This document shows positions 56,101-63,928 of a DNA stretch of 64,000 bases, in pieces. The stretch spans positions 91,427,980 to 91,491,979 of the forward strand of contig CP136063.1 in NCBI GenBank assembly GCA_032622095.1, in the 5' to 3' direction. Origin of the DNA: Siphonodentalium dalli (Eukaryota > Mollusca > Scaphopoda > Gadilida > Siphonodentaliidae). Positions within the stretch are counted from its first letter, which is position 1. Each line of letters starts with the position of its first letter. Under the pieces are notes generated by a model. It had not been told where the DNA came from, ran no database searches, and saw only the letters and a program-made list of their open reading frames with translations. The position numbers were made by a program, and so were the translations under genes.

Positions 56101-59100
56101 TTTTTATAATCCTGAACTTTTAGTTTTGCCTTCTTCAAGTTCATGCAGTAGGTTTCATATTATATGCATTTTATTTCTACCATAATGTTTATACCATTGG
56201 AAAGGCTATTCAATTCCGAATTCAGCACAGTAAAATCCATTTAAATATCTTAAATCCAGAAAAAGTTATAAAAAATTGAAAACTTGACTGATTTTATTAT
56301 AAAACTGCCAAGAAATACATCGCAATCCCAACGTAAATACATGACATTGTATGGGTTTTAGTGAAAACAGAATCTGGGTGTTTACCAAATACCCCACCAA
56401 TAACTAAAATGCGCCCCATTGTGTGTCAAAATGGAGACTGTATAATTATACGGTTTCCATTCGGCTGAAACTTCGTTGTGCCAAACCTAATCTCAATAAA
56501 TTTTGGACAGCTAAAATAGTCGTAATATGAATTTTATGAAACACTAAATTATTTTCCGTAGTATTGAGTATTTATCAAATTATAAAAAGATAAAGTGCAG
56601 TATTGCGACGACGGTAGATCGAGATTACGTCCTGGCCGGTATACCGGCCAGTCGCGTATATATGCAATTACGTTCTGGCCGGTATACCGGCCAGCCGGGT
56701 TCAAAGGGTTAATGATGATTTTATATCAATATTTTCTTATATAATGTGATAATAAATTGGAACACACAGTACCATCATTAAACTAACAGGAAATTTCTGA
56801 TAGATATAGTGTTCTCCCCTTGCTGTATGTATTATACCAGAAAATTGGAAATAAAATCAATATTAACTGATAGAAGCGTTTCCAGACAGGGGTCTTCGAT
56901 TCAAATTTATTATTTTAAATCCAGGAAACTATATAACATTTATTATAGGAAGAGAGACATCATCTTTAATAGATGTATTGTGTGTGCCATTTTGAAGAGT
57001 TTCAGACTTGAGAATTTACACAATGACAATAGACTTAACAATCTGAAAATGCTCCAGAGTGTCCATTATAACAGTTGACTCTATCCTCAACTCGACTGAA
57101 AGAGATTATTTTTCTTGGCAGGTGTGGTCATGGAATCAACGAAGAAATTGCTGATGGTATGTCTTATGTCATATGTTTCTATTACTCAAACAATCATTGG
57201 CACTTTTAATATAAATTTGGGTTAATTTGTGGGATGTTGATCTTCGACTATCACTTAAGCCACAGTATCTCAGGCCTCTGGGCGCATACCCTAAGAGTGC
57301 TGCACTGTAGTGTTCTTCAAATCTATGCTGAGCCATTATCCATGGCATAATTCCCATGAATAATTTTTTATTTCAGAAAGCAATGATTTCCGTAAACAAA
57401 TGTTTGCTCTTTGACTTGTTCTTACAATTAATCACTGAGTTATGCCCCTTGATTTGCACACACAAAACATCCTATTTTAAACATTTTTTTTGCTAAAATT
57501 TACCATTTTTAACTCAAAAGCAGACAATGACAGAGCGAATGTCAGTAAATAAGCTTCTTCTACCTGATAGAGCTATGATAGAACTGAGAAATATTTGAAC
57601 GAGAAAAAAAAGTTATCATAGCAATTTCAAAAAAATCTGCAAGCGCAGATGACAAAATGCAGGGGCGAGAACTTGGGCTATTTTCTTACAGCTCTGAATA
57701 TGGAAATCATGCTACGCATCCAAATTTCTTAATTTATTGTAAACATTCACAGCTTTGTGAAATAATTAAGCCACATTTAACACAGGCTACACTGGCAATT
57801 ATGTCCCTCAGTTACCTATTTTCCTATTTTTCAGACCCCTCCCCCCCCCTGCAACCCTTCAAAATTGTGTACCTAATTCACTCTTCATTAAATATAACAG
57901 AAGCTTCTGTCAACAGAAATCAGTTATTTCAATTTTGTGTCTCCACACACCAACTAAGATTGTGGGAGAAACGTTTAATTTGACAAGTATTTTCCAAACA
58001 TTACTCTGATTTATTAATGGCGGTAAGAATTTTGTTACCAGAATTATACAGTCTCTATTGAAATCCATATCATTCCGTATCAACACAGCCAAACAACACA
58101 TTCTGTCACTTACAAACATCCTACTCGCACTACTACATGATCTTTCATAACACATAAACTTCCTATATGAATTATTATAACATACTGTAAGTTTACTAAA
58201 ACAGCATTTTGTATAAATAACCTGCAGATGTGCACAATATGGTGGAGATATAAACACTTGAAATAAGTTCCTTTTGACATGACAAGAACATTCGAAGAAT
58301 TTTCTAATTAGGATATTAGAATGAGTACATATAAACCTATATTGACGGATTATATCACTCTCATCTGAAAGGTCATCATTGAGAATATGCCCAAAGTATT
58401 TGTACAAGGGAACAAATTTAAGTTCATTTACCATGAGGTTGAGTTTTGGAAAAGTCTGTATAGTTAGATATTTTGAATAAAAGCTATTTCTTTACGTTTA
58501 TATATGTCAAATATATCTTTTTGCCCTCATTTTCACATATTCTCAAAAGATGACTCAATCCCTCTATATAGGGAGCATTAAGACACTTATCATCTGCATA
58601 TGATAAGTGGTTAATAATTTTAATACTTATAACACAACCAACATTACATTTGTTAAATGTTTCTCTGATCATGTTTGTATACACATTAAACATGTAAAGA
58701 CTCAGTTTTATCCCTTTCTTTACAAAAGGGATTTATATATCATTTATAAAAATACATTGGATTGATCTATTTTTCATTTGGAGGGGTATTCAGAAAAATG
58801 AGGAGATGACAGACAGATGAAAAGATAATACAAGTGCAGGAGGATTCATATTCCTTGCTGGGAATTATTGAGATACTAAGTTCAACAAATGAACTATGGC
58901 CGTTTGCTGGACTATTATCTGAACATTTCCTGAGGGAACGACTATCAATGAGTATTAAATAAAGAAAGGGTTAAAGATGAATTATCTCTTTGTAAACATG
59001 TGCTATATAGTTACCGGGTATAGAATATTAGAGACTCCTCTCCAGAAATGCTTCTATCGATTAATATTGATTTTATTTTGAATATTTTCTGGTCTAAAAA

Positions 59101-61350
59101 GGTGTGGTTGTTTTGCTAATGAACAATATTGGTTACTGTTAAAAGAGACCAGATATTTTATTTTGTAATTTTGTCACAAATAAACATTACTTAGACTCAT
59201 TATCACTTATAACTATGAAATTAAACAATACAATCAATCAATCTGGGGCATTTGATGTTCGGTATATAGCCATAGAAACAGCCTGATGCTCTCTATCGCT
59301 GAATGGTATCGCCCGAATGGTCTGTTCTAAAAATAGATACTTCCCAGAAGATGAGGCATAAGCAGAATGAGGTCTGCAAATGGTGAATTTGGTGATGCTA
59401 GCCCACTGTGTGGGTTAGCATCTCTAAATTCACCCTATGGGGACCTTATTCTGCAAATGACAGACACACTTTTTGCAGGCTTTGTCGAAAAGACTTTCCT
59501 TAAAAAATATCTGTTGTCCAGAAATAGAAACCACAAATTTAATGAATGCTGAATTATTGTCAGATCAATGTTTCATCCTCTTGCAGGGGACAAAGTGTAT
59601 GATCGATGTTCTCCTGATGATTGTCCAAAGAACTTCCACAAATCAAGCTCTATAGAGGTGATGACTTATTTTATTTTATTCTATTCTATTCTATTATAAA
59701 TAATACATAGTTCTTGTCTTTAAACTTACATGGCTCATTCAAACACCAAAATTATGTATACATAATTTGGTAAGAGGTATCTCAAAGCTTACATCCAGTC
59801 ATCGATCTGTCCATCCATCTGTCCCAGCAGATATATCAAACACAGCTTGTCATATCTCAAATAATTTGGTATGCATGCTCACCACTATGAGAACATACAG
59901 AGGAGTGACAAAAAGTGACAAAAGTTAAGTTTGAGCTATTGGGTTGGCGTCTGTTGTTTGTCTGTGGGGTTGTCCATCTGTCCATCCGTCCCTCATCCGA
60001 TCATCACCAAACTTCATATGGATCCTCGAGATGGGAGCTTACCATTCATTTTTTTCTGAGTTATATTAAAATAACATGGCCACCATCTTGTGTTGCATGT
60101 TTGAATCCATCCGCACTCCCTGCAACCCATAATTATGGGTGAAATGTTTTGAAAATTTGTAGGCATATTTTGGATCAACTTTAGATGGGATCTATTGAAT
60201 TTGAACGTTTTTAGATGAAAAACCTGGCCATTGGCAGCCATCTTGGATTTTACTCTTTGTATGACAAAATCTGTTGGCACACCCTACAGACCACATCCCT
60301 GATCTGATCATCAGCACACTGCATATGGATCTTTTGGGTGACCACTAGATGGGAGCCAACTAATTTTTCTGAATTTCATTGAAAAACATGACTGCCAGTG
60401 GCCAGACTTGATATGGATCTTTTGGGTGACCACTAGATCAGAGCCCTCTAATTCTAAAGTTAAGTTTGAACTGTTGCCATGGGTTGGCGTCCGTTGTTCG
60501 TCTGTGGGGTTGTCCATCTGTCCATCCATCCATCAACAATTTCTTTTAGCACATCCCTTATCAGATCCTCACCAAACTACATATGGATATTCTTTTTTAA
60601 ATCTTGGATCTCACATTTGAATCCATCAGAACACCCTGCTGCCCACAATTATTAGCGAAATGTTGTGAAAATTTACTGGCGTATTTGAATCGCCTCTAAA
60701 CGGGAGCTATCAAATTTTAACGATATTCTATCAAAATACTTACTGGTAAACATTTTAACTTTCTGCATTCCTTATCGCTCCATTGACTGTATTGTATGAC
60801 ATTATCCCCTTTCTAAGTTGAGCTACAGTGACATTGACAATGCTATAATTGACTTTGGGTTTTCTTAGTTTCCAGATGATAAAAGTAGTTACTAGTAATG
60901 TTAACTGAATACAATTTGGTAAGCAGGTTAAAAAACATAAATTACGGGTCAAGTTTGTTTGAGTGTCGGCCCATTTTAACCAGAGTTAATACGGACATTT
61001 TGTTCTTTGAAATTCAGGTTTATTGGGGTTCCGGATGATAATTTCTGTTAGAATTGACTGAATAGGATGAAATTTGGTATGCAGGTTTGAAAACATTTTG
61101 ACGAAATTTTTCTGAAATGCAATTTGAAAAAAGCTTCATGTGTATTATGCCACTGTGTTGGTGTTCTTGTTAGTTTTGATGACGTAGCTTTGATTATATA
61201 ATTCTTGATATGCTTGATTTCGTTCTCAGCTCATACACATTGTGTGTATCTCTTTTCTTTCTACATGTAGGTTGGACATGCATTCCTACTTGGTAAAAAG
61301 TATTCTTCAGTTTTTGATGCAACATATTTGGGCAAAGAAGGAAAGCCAAG
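25937..61350 (+). CDS. PARS2: Mitochondrial-type prolyl-tRNA synthetase gene, 10 exons, 3' end outside window
   Basis: A class II aminoacyl-tRNA synthetase that charges mitochondrial tRNA-Pro. Ten exons joined in phase at AG/GT junctions give about 329 codons of an enzyme that is about 475 residues in human. Order: Arg-rich N-terminal presequence; motif 1 region (KIAMPTL); CLGP/THEE across exons 3-4; motif 2 RKFRDE...[12 protein letters not shown] with catalytic Arg and Glu; [21 protein letters not shown]; paired Cys (VCQRCGHG, CSPDDCP); [15 protein letters not shown]. Motif 3 and the C-terminal anticodon-binding domain are not found before 64000, so they should lie downstream. Start chosen at 25937 because it opens a presequence-like, acid-poor stretch; 25880 is the alternative. 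Introns total over 34 kb and are full of transposons. All ten exons are open and spliceable, so the gene looks functional. Confidence 0.9.
27253..27574. mobile_element. 322-bp TIR element, probable 9-10 bp target duplication
   Basis: About 75-bp terminal inverted repeats (GGTCACTCTCACC... and its mirror ending GGTGAGAGTGACC) are flanked by CTCTAGTATG at 27243-27252 and 27575-27584. A 9-10 bp duplication suggests a Mutator-like MITE. It is nested inside the larger inverted-repeat element. Confidence 0.8.
27836..28159. mobile_element. TTAA-flanked piggyBac-type MITE
   Basis: Begins CCCTTGGCGAG and ends CCAAAGGG, flanked by TTAA at 27832-27835 and 28160-28163. CCCTT ends plus TTAA are the piggyBac signature. 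The left side holds two copies of the palindrome ACATATATGT. Non-coding. Confidence 0.72.
29068..29375. mobile_element. 308-bp hAT-type MITE with 8-bp target duplication
   Basis: TIRs CAGAGAAGGATCCAG and CTGGATCCTTCCCTG, flanked by exact GGTGTGAC at 29060-29067 and 29376-29383. CAGRG ends plus 8-bp duplications are typical of hAT elements. Another copy begins at 63929. Confidence 0.9.
29420..30554. mobile_element. 1135-bp hAT-type non-autonomous element
   Basis: TIRs TAGTGCTGGGACGGTT and its inverse AACCGTCCCAGCACTA, flanked by exact CTATCGAG at 29412-29419 and 30555-30562. Subterminal AACCGGTTA motifs repeat on both sides. An interior KRKSNVWDI stretch (near 29755) resembles the start of a BED zinc finger, so the element probably derives from a hAT transposon by deletion. 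Confidence 0.92.
30565..31747. mobile_element. About 1.18-kb hAT-like element with ATCGAATCGAAT subterminal repeats
   Basis: Ends TAGGGATATGCGAAT and (inverted) TAGAGACCTACGAAT. Both sides carry many CGAATCGAATC and GATATCGA motifs. Flanking octamers ATCGAGTA and ACAGAGTA match at 6 of 8 positions. A 167-bp internal tandem duplication (30737-30903 and 30904-31029) adds structure. The 1135-bp hAT element abuts its left end. Confidence 0.7.
32159..32336 (+). CDS. PARS2: PARS2 exon 2 (class II motif 1 region)
   Basis: 178 bp after TTATTTAG. Encodes [20 protein letters not shown], then the [14 protein letters not shown] helix and KIAMPTL. Donor ACAG|GTGAGT, phase 1. Confidence 0.93.
32829..32963. 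mobile_element. Foldback MITE copy a (right arm truncated)
   Basis: The left arm starts CAGTAATGCCCTAAGTAATC. The right arm stops after CATATTTCCGA. Member of the CAGTAATGCCCTAAATAATC family. Confidence 0.88.
33989..34062 (+). CDS. PARS2: PARS2 exon 3
   Basis: 74 bp after CATTTCAG. Encodes [20 protein letters not shown] followed by HCLGP. Donor CCA|GTATGT, phase 0. Confidence 0.93.
34364..34480. repeat. Near-perfect 49-bp-arm hairpin
   Basis: 34364-34412 is the reverse complement of 34432-34480 with about one indel and a 19-bp loop. Imperfect direct repeats containing GATAACTTGA flank it (near 34285 and 34505). The reading frame through the hairpin is not a gene. Confidence 0.9.
35204..35452. 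mobile_element. Foldback MITE copy b
   Basis: Both arms are present. An internal partial duplication of CTTGTTGCCATTCATC enlarges the centre. Right end GGGCATTACTG then TA. Confidence 0.9.
35779..35988. mobile_element. Foldback MITE copy c
   Basis: 210 bp, CAGTAATGCCC...ATTACTG, flanked by TA (35777-35778 and 35989-35990). Arms of about 100 bp pair nearly perfectly. CAG...CTG ends with TA duplication fit Tc1/mariner-pogo type MITEs. Confidence 0.93.
36338..37531. mobile_element. 1194-bp hAT-like non-autonomous element
   Basis: Terminal TAGGACCCT and AGGGTCCTA are flanked by ATTTTGGT (36330-36337) and ATTTTGGG (37532-37539), an 8-bp duplication with one mismatch. Subterminal GATTCG and ATCGATATCGAATC motifs resemble the 30565-31747 element. 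No transposase frame. Confidence 0.75.
37580..37758. mobile_element. Foldback MITE copy d
   Basis: About 179 bp, very short loop, both arms complete, right end GCATTACTGTA. It lies 29 bp before the exon 4 acceptor. Confidence 0.9.
37787..37867 (+). CDS. PARS2: PARS2 exon 4 (THEE)
   Basis: 81 bp after TGTTTCAG. Begins with the THEE signature, followed by [20 protein letters not shown] and LYQ. Donor CAG|GTAAAT. Confidence 0.94.
38212..38284 (+). CDS. PARS2: PARS2 exon 5 (class II motif 2)
   Basis: 73 bp after ATGACTAG. Encodes [20 protein letters not shown] then FEMK. RDE holds the motif 2 residues that contact ATP and the tRNA 3' end. The acceptor lacks a strong pyrimidine tract. Donor AAAG|GTAAAT. 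Confidence 0.95.
39004..39136. mobile_element. Foldback MITE copy e (left arm deleted)
   Basis: Only the distal tip and inner part of the left arm remain. The right arm runs through AAGTTACCCATAATTCTGCT to GGGCATTACTGTA. Confidence 0.85.
39262..39376. repeat. Foldback repeat, copy 1
   Basis: Contains GATGCTACCC...GGCTAGCATTACAAAATTCACCC-type inverted arms. Related to 59346-59456. Confidence 0.6.
39921..40028 (+). CDS. PARS2: PARS2 exon 6
   Basis: 108 bp after GATCCAG. Encodes (D)[18 protein letters not shown] then [17 protein letters not shown]. Donor AGAG|GTGAGA. Confidence 0.94.
40068..45999. repeat. 5.9-kb composite element with about 35 copies of a 164-bp tandem repeat (intron 6)
   Basis: The head at 40068 is a hairpin (AGCTCAACTTTAC TTT GTAAAGTTTGAGCT) followed by ATTGCCATGGCTTTGTCGTC and a GT-rich microsatellite; the head recurs at 40572. 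The body is a 164-bp unit with landmarks ACATGGCCGCCAGCAGCCAT, GGCTACAGGTCGTACC, TCATAAAATTTGTCATG and GGGAACGAGTCATTTTGGGG. The tail CCAAGTTGAGCTACAGTGTC ATTGACAC ends the block near 45999 and also occurs internally near 43850. The layout resembles the bivalve pearl/HINE elements (non-autonomous, 5' head, tandem core, 3' tail). Repeated 60-codon minus-strand frames are by-products of the unit. Confidence 0.88.
46176..46386. mobile_element. Foldback MITE copy f
   Basis: 211 bp, CAGTAATGCCC...ATTACTG with TA on both sides. Complete arms. Confidence 0.92.
46800..47420. repeat. Degenerate tandem repeat, core GAGTTATGGCCCTTG
   Basis: Three or four diverged units of roughly 105-175 bp, marked by GTTATGGCCCTTG near 46905, 47033, 47206 and 47311, each followed by a CTTGGAAATTTGTGAATT-like stretch. 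Overlapping frames of up to 98 codons are not convincing genes. Confidence 0.65.
47581..47707. mobile_element. Foldback MITE copy g (internally deleted)
   Basis: About 127 bp. The outer arms join near AAGATTTAAATCC; the inner arms and loop are missing. Confidence 0.88.
48028..48420. repeat. Interspersed repeat with hairpin head and (GTCT)n
   Basis: Starts with the hairpin TTTACCCATACCATAGTATG GTAAAC, then GTCGTTGTCCGG..., a GTCTGTCTGTCTG run, and two diverged copies of a GGAACCAAATTTTGTAT-type unit. Its layout parallels the 40068-45999 element. Confidence 0.6.
49242..49335 (+). CDS. PARS2: PARS2 exon 7
   Basis: 94 bp after TTCTTCCAG. Encodes (V)[18 protein letters not shown] then [12 protein letters not shown], matching the conserved GG-SHEF segment. 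Donor AAAG|GTGATT. Confidence 0.94.
49590..50940. repeat. Subterminal tandem repeats of the piggyBac element
   Basis: About 3.5 diverged units of 370-395 bp. GTCTGAAACTGTACATG-like marks recur near 49633, 50003, 50386 and 50780, each followed by a TGGACCACT stretch and, in the first three units, GGTAACGGTTG. They could hold transposase-binding sites; this is inference. Confidence 0.85.
51468..51551. repeat. Poly-G tracts and short duplicated unit
   Basis: GCAGACCCAAATAATAGTGC followed by a G-run occurs twice (G8-9 ending about 51483, G22 ending about 51551); a related stretch with a shorter G-run lies near 51795-51840. The long G-run makes proline-rich shadow frames on the minus strand and may be a G-quadruplex site. 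Confidence 0.8.
51964..53799 (-). pseudogene. piggyBac transposase, catalytic core open, N-terminal part damaged
   Basis: A DDE/D cut-and-paste transposase of the PGBD type. It starts at 53799 ([16 protein letters not shown], then an acidic stretch), about 612 codons. The main frame is left after DDDDED and regained after a compensating shift at an A7 run (53563-53569); the middle part reads in another frame. An in-frame TAA at 53245-53247 precedes [14 protein letters not shown]. The 414-codon remainder keeps all catalytic acids: SLDEGM (D56), TDRFYT (D136), GGTDKND (D247, D250). It ends with a Cys/His-rich cross-brace (CVVC...CSLC...HDWH), which binds TIR DNA in relatives. It is probably dead, though recent, and sequencing errors at the A7 run are possible. 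Confidence 0.9.
54868..54942 (+). other. tRNA-like sequence 1 inside the piggyBac element
   Basis: A-box-like GTGGCTGTGTGGTTAGAA and B-box-like GGGTTCAAATCC at tRNA spacing, followed by T-rich DNA. Pairing of the acceptor arm is poor, so it is a tRNA-derived or SINE-like unit rather than a tRNA gene. Confidence 0.55.
55231..55306 (+). other. tRNA-like sequence 2
   Basis: GTAGCTGTATGGTTAGAA (A-box-like) and GGGTTCAAACCC (B-box-like). Its downstream 150 bp align with those of unit 1 (AAAACATCT...AGTTTTTCTATTG...ATGATTTCTAA...AAAACATCGA), showing an old tandem duplication. Confidence 0.55.
55496..55567 (+). other. tRNA-like sequence 3
   Basis: GTGGCCGTATGGTCAGAGCA and GGGTTCGAATC, third diverged member of the same tandem set. 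Confidence 0.55.
56013..56078 (+). other. tRNA-like sequence 4
   Basis: GTGGCCGTGAGGTTTTG and GGGGTTCGAATCC followed by a T-run of about 12. More diverged from units 1-3. Confidence 0.5.
56632..56694. repeat. Two perfect 20-bp palindromes near the piggyBac right end
   Basis: CTGGCCGGTATACCGGCCAG at 56632-56651 and again at 56675-56694, centre spacing 43 bp, each preceded by ATTACGT(C/T). They lie 14-77 bp inside the right TIR, where transposase would be expected to bind. Confidence 0.95.
57122..57156 (+). CDS. PARS2: PARS2 exon 8 (35-bp microexon)
   Basis: Encodes (R)[11 protein letters not shown]. The Cys completes a CxxC with exon 7. Acceptor TCTTGGCAG, donor GATG|GTATGT. It keeps the phase between exons 7 and 9. 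Confidence 0.85.
57910..58693 (-). pseudogene. LINE reverse transcriptase fragment (intron 8)
   Basis: The first piece (58693-58484) holds the LSYADD catalytic motif, followed by a [11 protein letters not shown]-type segment. A second piece (58434-57910) in another frame continues as [20 protein letters not shown] and a cysteine-bearing thumb/connection region typical of non-LTR retrotransposon ORF2. There is a frameshift between them and no endonuclease domain: a dead, truncated copy. Confidence 0.82.
59346..59456. repeat. Foldback repeat, copy 2
   Basis: GGTGATGCTAGCCCA is mirrored by TGGGTTAGCATC with further pairing outward (AATGAGGTCTGC...TTATTCTGC). Related to 39262-39376. Confidence 0.7.
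59587..59657 (+). CDS. PARS2: PARS2 exon 9
   Basis: 71 bp after CTCTTGCAG. Encodes [20 protein letters not shown] then SIE, with a second Cys pair that could form a metal-binding knuckle with CQRC. Donor GAG|GTGATG. Confidence 0.9.
59925..60842. repeat. Diverged relative of the 164-bp-repeat element (intron 9)
   Basis: Two heads (GTTTGAGCTATTGGGTTGGC at 59930 and GTTTGAACTGTTGCCATGGG near 60464), diverged body units with GCAGCCATCTTGGATTTTAC, and the tail TAAGTTGAGCTACAGTGACA TTGACA near 60840. Confidence 0.75.
61271..61350 (+). CDS. PARS2: PARS2 exon 10
   Basis: 80 bp after ACATGTAG. Encodes [20 protein letters not shown] then GKEGKP, the segment just before motif 3 in this family. Donor CAAG|GTAGGC, phase 2. 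No continuation is seen before the window ends. Confidence 0.93.
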
Positions 61351-61951
61351 GTAGGCGTCACTTATCATACCCCCCATAATATATATATATATGCATCAGT
61401 GGATGCAACTTTGTCCGAGCTTGTATTCCTTGTGCTTTGTTTTTTGAAATACAAATATAATAATAAGGCCCTTAATGTACCGTACCGGCCGGTGGATAAA
61501 TCGCATCGTTGGATAAGTCGCATTGAATTTTGAAGCTTAAAATGTTGCCTTTTGGCTCTTTCTGTTGTATACGTCGCACCTATTTCAGTGGCTTGTAAGG
61601 GAACATCAAAATGACAGATTGACCTGGATTTAGAGTTATTTAGAGCAGAGGAAGCATTTTTAAAAAATAGAATTTATCACAGACGTAAAAATGAACGAAC
61701 ATTCCACCAATGCTTCCGGTATTCCAAATGTGATTTGGGGGAATTCCCCAGCAGGGGAGATAACATTGGTTCATTTTCATTAGGAGTGTGTGGGAACATG
61801 GATTATAAAACTTATTATTTTGACTTGAATGATGTTTGGACTAACTCTGGGTGGTTGAGAGTAAAATCAATGTATTAATTAACATTTATTCATCATCATT
61901 TTAACTTGTATAACATGTGTATAACTAAATATAAATAAAACAGAAACATTT

Positions 61952-62169
61952 GACTTCACTTTCACAAGTTCTGGCCAGAATGCAGCTTTGCCGTGATTTG
62001 CTCGTTTGTCTCTACGCATGGCAAAAATCATATCTTTCTGTTTACGCCAGTCCCTGATTATTTTCTCGCTAACACCAAACTCTCATTCTGCGGGCCGATT
62101 ACCATGTTCATTTGCGAATTTTATCACTTTCAACTTGTATGAACTTTCGTAACTTAGACGTTTCCTTTT
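61952..62169 (-). pseudogene. pogo/Tigger-type N-terminal Brinker-like DNA-binding domain remnant
   Basis: KRKRLSYESSYKLKVIKFAN, EHGNRPAE, then an in-frame TGA (62083-62085), then EFGVSEKIIRDWRKQKDM and KAAFWPEL. This is the helix-turn-helix found at the start of many pogo-family transposases. The stop sits where relatives usually have Arg, so CGA to TGA decay is likely. No DDE catalytic domain follows. Confidence 0.78.
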
Positions 62170-62247
62170 GATGCCACATTTATCAATTTTGAATTCGAAG
62201 AAAACTAATAGGTATAATGAAGCACGATGTCGTTTGAATAGTTTTAA

Positions 62248-62878
62248 AGTGGTACTGTACACAGAGATAGGCAATTTTTTTATTTACTCCCATTGACATA
62301 ACTTTCAAGTTAGATTGTGTTCGTGTTATATGAGTTTCGTATAAACCTAATTTAGCGACGAAAATATTGATCTTGGAAATAAAAATATTACGATTTCAAA
62401 CTACGCGCCATGTTTTTGACCTTCACCGGAGAAGACGCAGGTTGCAGGATGAACCGGAAGTTCAATTGATGCCTGCAATCTCTTCCATCGAACAATCTCA
62501 CCCCCTATAAAAGTACTTGACGCTTTATGAATCTTGTTTCTTCTCTTTTTTTCAAATTGGTTATAGCAGGACTTCCTTTTGCATGTAATATGTTTTGTTC
62601 GCAACTCAATAATGTTCGTCGTAAACGGCCGTCGATAAAAGACACCCAACATGTGAGATTTCAAGAACGGTAACTCGTAATGGCATAATTCGCTATTTTA
62701 TGACTCCAGCCATAAATTCATTTATATTAAATTATTCAATTTGACTTTTATGATAGCCTGTTAACCGGAACGTTTTCAGTAGATATCGTCGACTCAAATA
62801 CGTTATTTTAAAATATAATTTTGATATTAGATCGCAATTGTTACCGTGAATTTATTGAACTTGGCGTACAGTACCCCT
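62248..62878. mobile_element. TTAA-flanked MITE, same family as in the tRNA-Sec array
   Basis: 631 bp from AGTGGTACTGTACACAG to GCGTACAGTACCCCT with TTAA at 62244-62247 and 62879-62882. It shares TIRs and the TATGACTCCAGCCATAAA hairpin (TATGGCTCCAGCCATAAAAT in the array copies) with 9716-10307, apparently in the opposite orientation. Confidence 0.85.
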
Positions 62879-62882
62879 TTAA

Positions 62883-63928
62883 GGTATGAGGAAAGACACA
62901 AAATATCCTATCATTTATAGGAATATAAAACTGAGACCCGGCTTACTGTTGTTTTAGGATAATGGCCTCGTTAATTTAGTTGTCGCCTAATTGTCGCGAA
63001 GCATGAATGAAAACGCTTTGGGCTAATAGTGATGCAATGCACTCTTCAGTATTAAGTGTCAATGTTTATGTAATATAAACAGGAGTTCGCGGCTTCGCAC
63101 ATAAGCCTCATTAAAATATGAGAACACACTGTCCAGACATGCATTTAGAGTCTTTAGGGCTTTTATTATGCTCATTCCAGGGCATTAAATAAACATTCGG
63201 ATGTGACGTCATCTGCTAGAAGTTTGCAGACATCAAAGAGATCATACCGCAGTCATTGAATGTGGGTCACTCATGCACGTGTTACACAGTCAGGTCAAGG
63301 ACGCCCACTGTTTGTGAATTTGCTGCTGTTTATAATTGCGGTTGAATTCTTAGATATTAATACATATAATACGATATATATGTTTTAAATGTCGGACAGG
63401 GAATAAAATAAAGACAAAGTACATATGAGGATGGGGGTATTTATTTATTTTCTGTATACCGAATTGTATTATTTTATCGCGTTACAGTTAGTTTGCGTCG
63501 GCATTTTGTCCCGTTATTTACCTGATGAGGCCTAAACAAATAATACCTTTGTTTCCGCTAACGAGTTAAAAAAAATTAGGGTAGGTAGGTAGGCTTAACT
63601 TTTGTTTTTTGTTAACTTTTTTTTTTCAGTATCTTTAAAAATAACTGTATAATACTTGTCAATAACCCAAACTATGCACTTCTTAGCCCCAATCAGGTTA
63701 ACCCAGATGACAGAGGAACTAGAAACTCCAATTCAATCTTACATATGCTTTAATATTTACATATATACTAGTCTATATACTAAGATAGTCTTTGATAATC
63801 CTAATATTTCCTATATGGTCTGGCGACAACTGGAGTCAGTCCAGCACCACTGCACTGTTCACATATTGGAGTGACCGTCTTGTACCGATCTCTTAAGGAT
63901 GGCTTCACAACACCACCTTCTCCGCATT
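62883..63928. other. Intron or 3' flank, no exon recognised
   Basis: The next PARS2 exon (motif 3) was looked for here and not found. Contains AT-rich DNA and short meaningless frames. Confidence 0.5.

Larger units (their letters stand above)
49512..56708 (-). mobile_element. 7.2-kb piggyBac element inserted in PARS2 intron 7
   Basis: TIRs CCCTTTGAACCCTGGCT (left) and the inverse of CCCTTTGAACCCGGCT (right), flanked by TTAA at 49508-49511 and 56709-56712. Contents from the left: 370-395 bp subterminal repeats, a minus-strand transposase remnant with catalytic residues, four tRNA-like units, and two 20-bp palindromes close to the right end. The sequence flanking the insertion matches an uninterrupted paralogous stretch at 59025-59095, where a single TTAA sits between the two flanks, confirming the boundaries. 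Confidence 0.93.

Noticed and set aside
62083-62085. In-frame TGA in the pogo domain as a selenocysteine codon
   Set aside because: Tempting next to a tRNA-Sec array, but relatives appear to have Arg there, the domain is truncated with no catalytic part, and I see no SECIS-like structure. CGA to TGA decay is simpler.
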